The position numbers and the translations under genes are program-made. A stretch of DNA of 64,000 nucleotides from Pseudocercospora fijiensis CIRAD86. Its lineage: Eukaryota; Ascomycota; Dothideomycetes; Mycosphaerellales; Mycosphaerellaceae. The stretch covers positions 188,071-252,070 of the forward strand of contig NW_006921545.1 in assembly GCF_000340215.1 (NCBI RefSeq), given 5' to 3'. How positions within the stretch are numbered: position 1 is the first letter of the stretch; each line of letters starts with the position of its first letter. Shown here one piece after another: positions 44,889-57,859 of this stretch. Under the pieces are notes generated by a model. The model had not been told where the DNA came from, did not search any database, and saw only the letters and a list, made by a program, of their open reading frames with translations.

Positions 44889-47640
44889 CGAGCAATCGCT
44901 ACAACGCCCGCTCTGGAAGCCAATTGGACGTGACTTGTGCTAGGGTTTAGAAATGCGCGAGAGAGAATGCAATTCAGTGTCAAGGCCAAGCGTGAGGCTA
45001 GCAGGCATCGATGTCCGCCAAATTTTCTGGCAGTGACATGTCCTTGAGCGGTGGGGCTGAATCGGCGCAGTGGGTTGCGGCCTGTTTCCAGTGCCGGCTG
45101 AAGGGTACATGTACCGAGGGTTATGCGTAGGGCCATTGTTGAGCAATGACTGGAGATGCCGAACTACACCTCAGCCTCAATCAATCCATAGTGGTGGAGT
45201 GTTATGTATGTCCGTAGGGCCTCCGGAGATGCAGACACTGCTCAAGCTACCTGCGTTATCTACGATCCAGTAACAACCCGACAATCTTGAGTCTATTAGC
45301 ATTCAGTCACGGGCTCCATCGTCCGGGTACAACATCACAATGCAAGTACCATCTTTCCCCTGGAAGACAACCCTAGCAACCCTATAATTCTCAATACAGA
45401 ATCTTTTGGGATGTGGCCGATGCAATAAAATCACTCACAACTTCGTTATAGTCCCTTAGACGCCTGCACGGCATAGTAATTGATCTTCGCATCTCGATAC
45501 TTCGGATCTGCTTTTCCTGCGTGTCCTCTACTAACGAGGCAGGACATCATGAATCACATCTATCGCTTTCCTCATATCGAAGCTTATACAGTCGAGAATT
45601 TGGTGTGCCCGCATGCTAGCAAATGACGCTGCGGGCAAGTCTGGGGTTCTTTATTGTTCCACTTCGTCTTCAGAAGACGTTCTGTGGAGCCTGCTCTGGT
45701 CTAACACCGAGTGCGACTAGTACCGCGCGATGAGTGATATTCGTTCGACGTAGCGCGAGCTTATTTACTTCTTTACTACTGCTGCCCTCGTGGTGGTGTC
45801 CCATCGACAAACCCAGCTCTTACGCAAATCTTGCTGCCCCGCCAAAGGAATTCGCGCGAAAGGCCCGGGAAACTAGACAGCGTATGCAATCTGAGGAATC
45901 CCACAAGGCCACCACACCCTCTGCATCCCTCTTGCCGCGCCTGCAGTGATGCTGCTTTCAGCGATCATGATGAAGATCTTATTGGCTGGTGTTATCAGGA
46001 TCGTGTCTTCCTCTGGTCGCTACGAAGCACAGCGTACCCAGCGTTTCTGGACACCGTGACATCAGCACACCTTGCGCGCAGATTTGTGCTTCATTGAGCA
46101 GCATCAGCTTATCTGGGGTTCGATCTCGAGCCGTGGGTCATGCCCCAGACTGCTTCCACGATTTCGTGCCTCAGAATGGTTGGGCTTCAGATCATCCCAG
46201 TCCTCCTCCTCGCCGCTGCAGCTTGCGAAGACAACTATTCGATCCATACGATGCCGAGCATTTTCGCGCGAATCAGGCCATGGATAGGACCCCAAATCAC
46301 GAACATTGTGAACAGTACCAGAGATCTCCCCCACGATGATTACTACGGGCAACCTACACGATCAGCCAAAGAATCAGGAGGCAAACTTTGCTACGCACGA
46401 TTCGCTTGGCAACGACGAAAACGACAGACGTCACGTCCCAATTCACATCTCGTACACCGATTCGAATGAGATCTGGATGCGATCGGAACGAAAAGACTCC
46501 ATCTTTTGGTCGATGGTACAAGCTGTGATGGCCGGCACACTTTCACAGGGTTGGTTCGCTGCGAGATCTGGTTTGACAGAGACTCGTGGGCACACCGGCC
46601 CGCAAGAACGAACATGAACAGCGAGTTGGGGTAATGTGATGTAGTTCCAAGCTACTCGGTGGCTTCCTCTCGCTTGTCTGTCAACACGCTACGCTCGAGC
46701 ACTCGTCAGGTTCTCAACGCTGGGTTGAATATGGGATATGGGTGGATTTCAGATGCCAGTTTGATACTGCTCTAATGGTCCATTTCCCATTTGCGGGTTC
46801 TCCCTAACAGGACATGAAGGAGGCCTCTGAAGCGAGCATCTGCAAAAGTTTGCATATGCACGATACCAGCGAAATCCTTTTTGATCGCGGATCTCCGACA
46901 GTCACGAACTTTCAAACCATCACTATTCCATGAACTCGACCACATTTGCTTCCCTTGGCCACTATCATTCAAGATGTCTACCACGATACAACAGGACTAC
47001 CGGCCATTCTTCGACTTTTGGACCGGAGAAGACGCCGGAACGCACCATTCATACTTGGCCTTTAGCAGACGAAAGGCTAGTTCTCAACTCAACGACCTTG
47101 AAACATCGCGTCACGTCTCGGCTGGCAATACCCACAAGATCTCAAACAGGAATGCCAACCTTTGTGAGGTGAATGAAGCTGCGCGCAACGCTTATGTACC
47201 ATCTGCCCTACCAGCCAGGCGATAACCAGCGTCGTCAGGAAGCGCTGAAGGGATCTTCTCAAGCTTGTCCTCAGTATTGAAGACTCTAGGCATACACATA
47301 GTTAGAGACCCACGTCCGGGTCGAGCAACTGGCACCAATGACTAGAATAATGTTGACTATGTTCAGCAATGGAACAGGATACCGGTCTGCTCGGCATTTG
47401 GCGAACTACCAGGTCTCTAACATGAATCCTCGGCATATGATTGCATCCCTCTTGAGTATCCTGCTCTCGTGGAAGCTGTTTTTGTGTCCTGTACCCGGAC
47501 ACACGTGCTTGTTCTTGTTGGCATCTGCTGGCCGATTCGGAACAGGGCTATTTTCGAAGCGTGCATGTCAAAATTGCCTAAGTGTAGACGCATTGCTAAT
47601 ATCAAGCTTCAATCTCAGTTATACTAACCTACCTAGACTT

Positions 47641-48801
47641 TTGCGTTTTCCTTAGAGTCTCTACGAGACATTTAAACTTTCGTGAAGCCCTACTTAAAGC
47701 CGAGAATATTTATTATTTAGTATATCTACTTTTAAGATAAGTATATTTCTCTATATACCTTAATGAAAAGATTACTTAGGTAGTAGTATACCCTATCTTC
47801 CTTACTTTTTAGGTATATAATAAAGTAAAGAGAAAAGATTCCGTATAAGTACTAGTTAATAGAGAGAATACTACTTAGAAGGTTAACTAGACAGACTAAT
47901 TTAACGACGATAGCGGTAGTGTATCGTTTATATTATTAGTATTATAAGTCGCGGATATATAACGCGGCCTATTAGTTATTTAGAAGATAGTTAAGAAGGA
48001 TACTCGCTAACTAGGGTAGCATTCTAATATATTTATATCTATATAATTCGTAGGAGGAGGATAATTATATATAACCTAGTTCCGAATATATACTAGACCT
48101 AGGAGCGAAAATCTCTAAAAAAGAAGATACTCTATAGTAGTACTACTAAAAAGTCTCTAGTATTATAATCTTATATTGTTTATAAGGTATAATAAAGGCT
48201 TTAGAATAGAAATAGAAAAGGATAGGGGAGAATTTAAAGAAAATAGAAAGTTAGGAATCTTCTAGAAGAGGCTAGGGAAGGCCGGCTAAGGATTATAAGT
48301 TATAACTAATTTCTCGAGTAATAAAAATATTAGCTACTCGTTACGTACTACTCGAGGGAAGATAGAGCGGACTACGTCTAATATATTAGATAGCGAGCCT
48401 AATATCTTACTATTCTAGAGTACTATACTCTCGTATATTTTAAATCCGCCGAGAGCTTATTCTAATAACGAGATATATACCTAGTAGTATCTCTCTTATA
48501 TATAAACGCTTCGATAACAATACCGTAGCTCTTCTCCTATATCTAAATCTAGTATTACTGCTACGCCTATAGCGCTCTACTCCGAACCGACGTATAATCC
48601 TACTCTCTCTAGTATAGGTAATACGAAACGCGTATCCTTTATTTAAAGGCTAGGTAGTACGAGTATTACTTCCGCTAGAGCTCTTAGTAGATAGTCCTAA
48701 GTACTTACCGGTATATATACTAAAGCTAGGATAGATAAAGCTAGGATAGATAAAGCTAGGATAGATAAAGCTAGGATAGATAAAGCTAGGATAGATAAGG
48801 C
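47641..48801 (+). pseudogene. RIP-altered gag-like or unknown frame beside copia B
   Basis: Composition changes to RIP type at about 47650. From about 48345 one plus frame is coherent: TSNILDSEPNIL, NPPRAYSNNEIYT, SSSPISKSSITATPIALYSE, and finally a KARID repeat. Ser/Thr/Pro richness is like a retrotransposon gag N-terminus, but there is no knuckle. It ends at the copia B insertion. It does not read directly into the gypsy reverse transcriptase found on the other side. Confidence 0.35.
48721..48795 (+). repeat. Tandem repeat, five copies of a 15-bp unit
   Basis: taaagctaggataga is repeated exactly five times. In frame it encodes the pentapeptide KARID. It lies immediately before copia B. Confidence 0.95.
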
Positions 48802-48991
48802 TATTAGAATACTCGAGAATATACGAGGCTAGTTAGATTTATAAGTAAGAGAAAGAGAAGGAATCTTCGGGATTATTTACTTACGGCTTAAGTAATTGCT
48901 TATAATTCTTAGCGCTAGGGTATATAAGTAGCTAGTATATTCTATATTTTAATAGTAAGCAATTTAATCGGTTTACCGCTTATCTATAATA
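48802..48991 (+). repeat. 5' LTR of copia B
   Basis: 190 bp, begins tattagaatactcgagaat and ends cttatctataata. Confidence 0.9.
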
Positions 48992-49059
48992 GTTATAAGC
49001 CTAGAGCGTAAGTAAACGAACGAGAAGGCTCGAGGAATTACTCGATTAGCTAATCCGCT

Positions 49060-52000
49060 TACGTAGGCTTAAACTTTATCTAACGTTATTCTATAAATCG
49101 AAAAAAGCAACTAACTTCAAACGATAATAAGATAACGGTTATTGCTCCGCTATAGATATTAGTCTTAAGGTGAAAAAAGAAGTAACTAAGATAGACTAAA
49201 TAAAATAAAAATTACTATAATACGACTCCTACGAGCCGAGATATAAACCGATAAAGATATCTACTACTAAAACGACTATCGGCGCGGTAAAAGGAGTTCC
49301 GTAGCTTACTACCTAGAACTCTACTATCTAGATAGATATAATTTAAGACTATTTATCTAAATAAGGCCTTTAGAAGTACAGAAATAGTATACCGGAATCT
49401 ATAAGCCGAGATTCGACTAAGCTAAGAGAAGCTAAAAAGAAGAGGCAAAAGCGGTTATATTTATTAAGTCTACGGCTAGGGATAAGCGAATACACCTCCT
49501 AGGACTACGTACAACTAAGGGGGTAATCGAAAAAGTAAAGGAAATAAGCGAGGTGTCGAGTAACGAACGGGTTTCGACGCTACTCTCCTATTTCCATTTC
49601 TTTAAAGCCCTTAAGGATATCGATACTACGGCTTCGACTCTTACGTAAATCTAAACGGAGATTAAGGCCGTAGATAAAGATAAAACTCCCTCGGAGGCCT
49701 CTAAGAAGGCAGTCTTTATATCGTTTTTAGGAGAAGTATATTCGTCTATTATATTCGCTCTAAAGGCGGCTAGTTTATACACTCTTCCCTACGAGTAGCT
49801 AGTTTAACGACTATAGGACGTTAAATATACTATTACTACTTTTCAAAACGATAAAGTAGTAGTCCGATATACTAAGGATTCGGCGAAAGATAAGGCCGAT
49901 AGCGGAAGGAAGGGTAATACGTCTAATACGGCTAATAAAGCTAAAGGAAATAAATATTACTATTACTAAAGGGTCAGGCAACTTATACGGGACTATAGGA
50001 AGTATAAAGGGGACTAAAAGAACTAAATATTCTAGGAATATAATAAGGGGGAATCTAAGATTACGGCTTAGATAGCTATCGATTCTACGACTCGACTATC
50101 TAATAAAGGGGATTAGATCCTAGACTCCGGATATATTAGATATATATCTAGTAATAAGGCCTACTTTACGGACTATAAGGAAGAAACCGGAGACGTTACT
50201 CTAGCGAATAGTAAAACGATAAAGGTCGAGGGATCCGGAATAATCCTCCTTCGATTTAAAGAAATTTCGACTATAATTCAGAACGTAATATACGTCCCCG
50301 AGACTAGATATAACCTTCTCTCGATAAGCTAACTCTCGCAACGAGATATTACGACTCTATTTACTAAAGAAGAGGCTATACTTCGAAAAGGAAACGAAGA
50401 ACTAGCTAAAGGAGTACGCGTTAGAAGGTCCTACTTTTTAAAGGAATTTAGATCTATCGAGGTAACGAGAGTAGCTACAACTATAACTAAAGGTACTACT
50501 CTCTTTAGTTTTAACGCCTAGGATATCCGGGAAACGGAAAACAACTTAGGATATATAAAGTACTAATAGGAGTCCCGGAGCTTACAATACTAGATAAGTC
50601 GTACGAGACTTATTTAACGATAAATTCCGATAGACAATAGAGTCGAGAGGAACCTAAGATAGTATAAGGTTACCTAGATAGGTTATATATCGACTTTTAG
50701 GATCCGTATAAGGACGATACCTTAGAAGGAAATAGGTATATACTAACGATTACGGACAATGCTACGAGACGGTTAGATATCCGCCTTATTCGCTAAAGAA
50801 GCGACGTATACGAAGCCTTTAAGGGTTAGAAAGAAGAGGCTAAACTTAAAACCGGGAGAAAACTAAAGGCCGTAAGAATCTATAACGCTCCGGAGCTTAT
50901 TAAAGCTCTTAAAGCCTATCTAGGACTACGAATTAAAACAACGACGCCCTATACTCTAGAATAAAACGGGATAGTAGAAAGATAAAACCGTACTATTATA
51001 TCTAAGGTACGGGGGGCTTTAGAAGGATTCGGATTATCTAAACGATTTTAGGGCGAAGCGGCCTATACGGTTACCTATTTATATTATAGGCTACCTGTTA
51101 AAGGAAGAGATATAACTCCCGAGGAGCTCTATACTAGAAGAAAGCCTAGCGGAGAACACTTACGAGTATTCGGTTATCTAGCCTATCTATTTATTCCTAA
51201 AGAGAAAAGGAAAAACAAGCTAGAAAAGATAGTATTTCCGGGAATCTTCGTTAAATATACGAAGTCTATAAAGTAGTATAGGATCTATAATCCTAAGACA
51301 AACGCTATCGGGATCTATACTAGCGTTAAATTCTTCGAATCGACTAAGGGAAGTAGCCTACTATTTAGGGAAGAGCTACCTATCCTACGGCCTATTATAG
51401 ATAGCTATAACGACGATATTAATCTCTAAGATAAAGGAGAATCTAAGGAAATAGAGGGAGATTCCGAAGCCGAAGACAATACTCTAGAACCGTAAGCTAA
51501 AGAAGATAGTTAAATAATAATAGCGGTTTAAATAATAACGGCGAAAGAATAACTCGAGAACCGTCTACTACTCCTACGGCTTCGAATAGAAACGGAGGAG
51601 GACTAAGAAAGTCTACGATAATCCCTAAGGTACCGAAGAGACTAAGGGACGAGATAGGGCTAGCGGCTCTAAAAGTCGACTATTAAAAGGCCTTTAGGGT
51701 ACCTGCCCCCGAGACCTATACGGAAGCTATTAGCAGCCCTTACTCCTGATAATAGAAAGACGCTATTAAAGAATATACTAAGTCCTTAATAGCTAATAAT
51801 ACCTACGAGATTATCGACTATTCTAAGCTAAAGGACGGAAAAGGGCAAATAAACGTTATTATTCTAAAGTAGGGTTTTAAAGTTAAAATACTACCGAACG
51901 GACAAATCGATAGGTCTAAGGCGAGATTAGTAAGAAAGGGCTTTACGTAACCCTCCGGAATCGATTGCTTTAAGACGTTCTCTCCGGTAATACGTCTCGA

Positions 52001-53300
52001 AAGCCTACGCCTCCTCCTAGCTATCGCTACTGGTAGAGGACTTACTATATTCTAAATAGATATAGCAAGTAACTATCTACTTAGAGAACTAACGAAAGAA
52101 GTCTACCTAGCTATCCCGGAAGGCCTAGACGTTCCTAGAACTAATAAGGTACTCGAACTCCTAAAGAGAAAACTAGGACTTAAATAATCCGGATAAGTTT
52201 AGAATAAGATAGTTACGGCTTTCTTCGAAGAATACGGCCTCTACGCTATACGCGCGGATTATTCGGTCTTAGTTAATAGCGACTATACGGTAATAGTCGC
52301 GTTATATATCGACGATCTTATTATACTAGCAAAGATAGAAGCGGAGGTTAAACCGATAAAGGACGGGCTTATAAAGAGGTTTAAAATAAAGAATCTAGGT
52401 CCCGCTAAGCTTATACTAGGCGTACAAATCGAGAGAGAAGCCGACGGGTCTATACTACTAGATTAAAGGCCCTATATCGAAAATACACTTAGAGAAGAGA
52501 GCTTAGATCTAGACGAAACCTTCTAAGTATTAACTCCGGCGAACAGATACGCGAATCTACTACCTATTATAAAGGACGAGGAGGTAATAGACGACCGGAA
52601 ATACTAAGGACTTAATAGGAAACTAAATTAGACCGTCCGAGCTACTAGGCCGGATATATCTTTTCTAACGTAACGACTAAGCTAATCCTCGGTAAGTCCG
52701 GCTAGGAGATATTATAACGGAGGTATCTACGGCCTTAGATACCTAGGAAACACTCGGGACTACTATATAAAGTATAGTCCTATCTCTAAGAACGAAAACG
52801 ATACGAGTGCTTTAGTTACTCGTCTACCGGTTATATATACTAATTCGGACTACGCGGCCGACTCGACTAGGAAGTTAACGGTAGGATATATATTCCTATT
52901 AGCCGGCGGACCTATATCTTAGTCTACTAAACTATAAAGGTCCGTAACGACTAGTACTATAGAAGCCGAATACTTAGCGCTATCCTACGCTATAAAAGAA
53001 GCTATTTAGATCCGTAATTTCTTCGAGTAATTTAAATACCTTACGGAAGACTACTATAAAGAACCTATAACTGTCTATAGGGATAATAAGGCGGCTATCG
53101 CTTTAGTACGAGATCCGGAATTTTATTATAGAACGAAATATATCGACGTAGTAGTATACTACGTACGGGAACTAGTCGAGGACAAACAAGTTAATATAAA
53201 GTAGATTCCGACTAAAGACTAACTAGCGGACCTCCTTACTAAACCCCTAACGAAAAGGAAGTTCGAAGGAAACGTAAAAAGAGTCCTAGGATCCTAGGTA
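49060..53300 (+). pseudogene. Copia gag-pol polyprotein, copy B, RIP-damaged
   Basis: A gag zinc knuckle near 49955-50005 reads YYYY-stop-RVRQLIRDY, matching C-x2-C-x4-H-x4-C with ligands changed to Tyr or Gln. The protease region lies near 50110-50150 (LDSGYI-like). Integrase lies about 50680-51000 with a conserved TPYTLEQNG-like segment near 50946-50975. Reverse transcriptase reads ALYIDDLIILAK near 52293-52330 with both Asp intact. RNase H near 52950-53000 reads EAEYLALSYAIKEA. It ends with YVRELVEDKQ then LADLLTKPL near 53160-53255. Numerous TAG/TAA interrupt it. Confidence 0.85.
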
Positions 53301-53367
53301 TAGAAACAATTAGAAAGGATAAGGACTTAGCTATTTAGTTTACGACTAGATAGCTAAGTAGAGGGAG

Positions 53368-53557
53368 TATTAGAATACTTAAGAATATACGAGGCTAGTT
53401 AGATTTATAAGTAAGAGAAAGAGAAGGAATCTTCGGGATAGTTTATATACGTTTTAAGTAATAGATTATAATTCTTAGCGCTAGGGTATATAAGTAGCTA
53501 GTAAGTCCTTTATTTAAATAGTAAGCAATTCTATCGGTTTACCGCTTATCTATAATA
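53368..53557 (+). repeat. 3' LTR of copia B
   Basis: 190 bp. It differs from the 5' LTR at many sites, including changes that are not RIP-type, so it is older than copia II. Confidence 0.9.
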
Positions 53558-53569
53558 AGGCGGAGGGCT

Positions 53570-56440
53570 CCGGCTCTACTGCGACTATAGGGCGCTTAAT
53601 ACGCTTACGAAATACGATAGATACCCTATCTCTCTAATCCTAGATACTATAAGGAACCTAACGGAAGCCCGATAGTTAATAAAGGTCGAAGTAGTATTAG
53701 GCTTTTATAAGATAAGAATAGTAAAAGGATACGAGTATAAAACAGTATTCTATATAAGACTTAGTTTATTCGAATAGTTAGTATACCCTTTTAGATTATC
53801 TAGGGCTACTACGACTTTCCTACGGTATATTAATACTCTCCTACGGAAGTATATAGACGATTTTGCTTTAGTATATATAGACGATATAGTAATCTACTCT
53901 AGCGGTTCGAGAGAAGACAACTTCCGTAAAGTAAGGGCTATTCTTTAGAAGCTATAGGACGGAGGCCCTTACTTAGACTTAAAGAAGAGCGAATTTACCT
54001 AAAAAAGATTAGGGTTATCTAGGGTTTATCGTCTATACTAACGGAGGAGGAGTATCGGCCGATCCCGAGAAGATAGAAGCCGTATAGAAGTAGGTAGTAC
54101 CTAAAATCTAGAAAGAAGTTCGCCGGTTCTTAGGATTTACGAACTACTACCGTATATTTATACCGATCTACTCTAGGATCTCCGCGCTAATAACTACGCT
54201 TACCGGTAAAAGTACTCCGTTCTCTTAGGGAGAGGAGTAAGATAAAGCGTTTAAAACGTTAAAAAACAAGTTCTATCGCGCTCTAGTATTTACCTAGTAG
54301 GACCCGTCTCTCCCTACTTTTCTCGAAACGGATTATAGTAGGTTCGCGATTAGAGGCGCGCTTATTTAAGAAAAGGCTAGGATCCGACGGCCTATATAGT
54401 TCTTCTCGGAGAAGTTAAATAAGGTAGAGATTAAGTACGATATCTACGATAAAGAGATACTCGCGGTTATATCTAGTATTAAATTTTAGGGTTCTAAACT
54501 AAAATGTTATAGTCCCTTTATAAAGTAGATAGATTATAAGAACTTAGAATACTTTATAGTTAAGCGCTAACTATCTAAGAGATAGATCCGCTTATAAGAA
54601 GAACTAGCAAAATACGTCTTTACTCTAGTTTACCGACTAGAGATCGAGGTAATTCTACTAGATACCTTATCGAGAAGGGAATAGGATATACTAGGCTAGG
54701 ACGATAAACTCTTACGGTTTAGGAGATTCTTAGAGCCGGATCTCTTACCGAACTAGCCGGAGAACGCGTAGATCTATAGCGCTACGATTCGAAACTTCCT
54801 ATATATATCCGAGGCGAGCCTATTATCCCTACTTATAAACGAAACGGAACCCGCGTCTCTCCCGCTAGAAGGCCCTAAACTATTCTAAGACCTAGAAATA
54901 AATAAGCTATAGAGGAGTATAATAGAGAAAGATACGGTATACTAGATAGTACTACGGAAAGTCTAAGAGGAAGCCTAGTTATTATAACCGAAAATTAAAG
55001 CAAAGATCTAGATCGGAGACTATACGATAGACCCTAAGGAGTTCCTCCGCTACCGAGGTAAACTATAGGTCCCGGGAGCTCTAGCTACGATAGAAGCCGA
55101 ATATAAAGATAAAGAAACCGAAGAGCTCTAATAGGATATATTACGTACGAAAATTATCTAGTTAGTCTACGACTCGCCGCTTTACGGTTACCCTAGCTAG
55201 GATTCTAACGCTTCTATAGTAGGCCGCGACTTCTAGTAGCCGCTATAGTTAAAACAGGTATAATAGTTTCTCTAAAACTACGATTACTACGAACGTAATA
55301 AGGGATAGATAGAATATAAATACAGTCTCCTAAAACTACTCCTAGTTCCCGACCGTTTCTTCTAGGAAATCTCGATAGACTTTATAACCGACCCCTCCGA
55401 CTTAGATAGGAATTACTACCTCTAGGTAATTAAGGACCGCCTTAGTAAATAGATCGCCCTAATTAGTACCCCCTCTATAAAGGTAGAGGAATACGCGATT
55501 TTTTTTTCTAAAATACTAGGTTAGATATTACGGACTACCTCGGGCAATTACTAGCGATAGGGGTACGAATTATATAAGTACGTTCTAGAAAGAAATATAT
55601 AGACTCCTTAGCGTAAAGTAGAGGTTAAGCTTAGCCTACTACCTATAAACCGACGGAGGACCGGAACGCGCGAATTAGGATATCTAGGTATATCCTCGAA
55701 ACTATATTAACTAAATGTAGTCCGACTAGAACTAATAGTTACCTATAGTAGAACTAGCGTTTAACGGCGGGTACTAGGTAGGGGTTAGGGATAAGCCCCT
55801 TCTTCGCGATATATAAGTACGAGTCTACGTTCCCTATTATACTTACTAAAGACCTCTCTATCGATAGACGGTTAAACGCGGCAAAGCGAGTAGAGGAGTT
55901 TATAGATAAAATTAAGAAGATCTCGGATCCTTACTAAGTATAGATAGTAGAGACCGCGTAGAAATAGGAGGATAGCGCTAATAAAACGAGGATACTAGTA
56001 CTAGTATAGCGAGTCGGGAATAAGGTCTAGCTCGACCTAAGGAACTACTAGACCGATAGGCCTAAGTAGAGCCTCGACTCGAAATAAGCTAAGTATACGG
56101 TTAAAGAAGTACTATTACTAGTATTAGTACGCCTCTCGGGGATTCTAAGTAGTATCTACCTAGTATTCTATACCGACTTTCTACGTCTAGCGAGTAAAAA
56201 CTCCCTATTAGGGTAGGAAATCGATAACGAATAACCGGACCCTATAGTATTCGAGATATACGAAGAGTAGTAGGTCGAAGGAATCCTATATATACGAAAG
56301 AAGAAACGGAGTAGTAGCCGAGAAGTACTTATAAAATAGAGTAGTTACTACGAACCTATCTAGGAAACCCTAGAAAATATTATAGATACCGCCGCAATAG
56401 ACGATTTCGAAGCGAAATACGGAGAAATCGAAACTAACGA
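53570..56440 (+). pseudogene. Gypsy pol with C-terminal chromodomain, RIP-damaged
   Basis: Reverse transcriptase starts [19 protein letters not shown] (53562-53620) and has the active site LVYIDDIVIYS at 53868-53900. The integrase has a zinc-binding remnant (YDYYERNKG, near 55278) and the core start ISIDFITDPSDLDRNYYL near 55360-55420. The C-terminus at about 56246-56420 reads FEIYEE, VEGILYIRKKKRSSSREVLI, SSYYEP, ETLENI and IDDFEAKYGE, a chromodomain with its Trp codons changed to TAG. Chromodomains direct integrase to modified histones (known of chromoviruses). Confidence 0.82.
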
Positions 56441-56519
56441 TAGACTACTAAGAGATTAGGAAAAGAGAGGGAAACGAAGGAAATAGGGTAGGAAACTAGC
56501 GTTCTTCCGAGTTTACTAA

Positions 56520-57440
56520 CTTATTAATTTTTTAGGATTTTAATTACCTAAGAATTTTAGGAAGGAAACTTTAGAATAGAAGAGGATTTTATTTATATAT
56601 TTAAAAGCAAGTATTAGCTCTCCGACCGAGAGTACGAGGTCCTCCTAGAATAGAAAGGATTATACCTCCGAAAATATCTAGAGACTACTAGAAACCCTAC
56701 GGGAACCTTTATTTATTATTAGGTATAGAATCCGGCGGACTATTATAGTTAGTACCGAGCTTTAGAGTAGTAGGGACCCCCCTAAAGGAAAAGATTAGCG
56801 TAAGAAAATAGGTAGGGGGCTATATATTACTTACGTCTACGGCTACTAAGCTACGATATTAGCGACTATATTTGTTACCTCCGCGGCTACCGCTCTAGAG
56901 AACTAGATTAGCGAGGGTTTTATTATAGGAATCGAGGAAAATAAATCCGGATAATAAACCCTACGGTAAGAGAGACTTTATAGCTTACTAAGCCGTAAGA
57001 ACCTAAAGTAGGTCGGTATACTTAGTAGCGATAGTACTACGGATTGCGCGGGTATAGCTAGCGTAAGCCACACAGGCCATTTAAGAACTAGATAGTTAGG
57101 GAGGGTTTTTATACGGAAATCGGATTAATATATAGTAGAAGGTAAGTAATTCTCTTACGAGAATATTCGGAATAGGCCCTAGAGCCGGCTAGCTAGAGGA
57201 AAGTTAGCGGATTCTACGACGAATAAGATAGAGACCGGATTTACCGACTAGTCGGCATAATCCTTACTAGAGTTATAGTAGCCTACGTAGTAGATTCGAC
57301 GATAGTCTATCTAGGAGAATTTATTTTACGAAGGAAATCGTAGAAATATAGAAGGGTACCTTACTTTAGTAAAAGTAGTAGCAGTAGTAATAGGGGGTAT
57401 AGAAAGAAAAGAGGAAGAAGAAAAAGAAAAAGAAAATATT
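56520..57440. other. RIP-altered tail of the gypsy, no domain seen
   Basis: Broken frames only. The end (57361-57440) is purine-rich (agaaaagaggaagaagaaaa) and may contain the plus-strand primer tract. Confidence 0.4.
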
Positions 57441-57459
57441 ATTACTTCTAGCAAGCGGC

Positions 57460-57559
57460 NNNNNNNNNNNNNNNNNNNNNNNNNNNNNNNNNNNNNNNNN
57501 NNNNNNNNNNNNNNNNNNNNNNNNNNNNNNNNNNNNNNNNNNNNNNNNNNNNNNNNNNN
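57460..57559. other. Assembly gap, 100 N
   Basis: Exactly one hundred N. A round number usually marks a gap of unknown length, so the link between the gypsy tail and the following LTR-like sequence is not proven. Confidence 0.99.
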
Positions 57560-57650
57560 AATTGAATACTCTCGGACCCTACTAAAGTAATACCGCTAGG
57601 GACTATAATAGAGGTTCTATCCCTATAATAGAACTAGGGGAGGACGGAGG

Positions 57651-57830
57651 CAATACAGAGAGCTACGCCCTAGGGAAACGATACTAGCCTTAGGCGTTCG
57701 GCCTATACGATACTAACCTACTACTTAGCGCTTAGTATACCGTATAAAACTATTCGAATTAACGTAGATAGACTTAGCTCCTTATCGAACCTATTAAGTT
57801 TTATATCTAGTGTCTACGTACGCGTTACTA
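57651..57830 (+). repeat. Probable LTR segment of the gypsy family
   Basis: From gctacgccctaggg to gtacgcgttac it matches the reverse complement of about 612-793. Its place at the 3' end of a plus-strand gypsy and, at the other locus, upstream of a gag gene fits LTR identity. Confidence 0.55.
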
Positions 57831-57859
57831 CCCTATAATAGAAGAATATAACCTCCGCG

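Larger units (their letters stand above)
41132..47640. other. Non-RIP region without a confidently recognised gene
   Basis: Ordinary composition with many open frames of 60-190 codons on both strands. The best are 44322-44888 (+, 188 codons, ATG), 43681-44028 (-, 115 codons, ATG) and an overlapping pair near 46140-46617 (+). The first member of that pair contains MVGLQIIPVLLLAAAAC, a possible signal peptide. The second continues with HVPIHISYTDSNEIW in another frame, so a frameshift or intron may join them. None has a domain I can name. The block could hold decayed genes or fast-evolving orphans. Confidence 0.4.
48802..53557 (+). mobile_element. Copia retrotransposon, copy B
   Basis: Two 190-bp LTRs (48802-48991, 53368-53557) flank a plus-strand gag-pol. 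aaggc precedes the 5' LTR (48797-48801) and also occurs at 53557-53561, sharing one base with the LTR end, so a target duplication is likely. A purine tract AGAGGGAG (53360-53367) precedes the 3' LTR and the primer site GTTATAAGCC (48992-49001) follows the 5' LTR. It is the same family as copies A and C. Confidence 0.9.
53558..57440 (+). mobile_element. Chromodomain gypsy retrotransposon, 5' part missing
   Basis: Plus-strand pol begins within reverse transcriptase directly at the 3' end of copia B. It continues through RNase H, integrase and a chromodomain to an A/G-rich tract at 57395-57440, before the assembly gap. Sequence at 57651-57830, beyond the gap, matches the leader of the gypsy fragment at the window start and is probably its 3' LTR. 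Confidence 0.75.

Noticed and set aside
57460..57559. Biological boundary between gypsy and copia C
   Set aside because: The run is exactly 100 N, an assembly placeholder, so no biological conclusion can be drawn from the junction.
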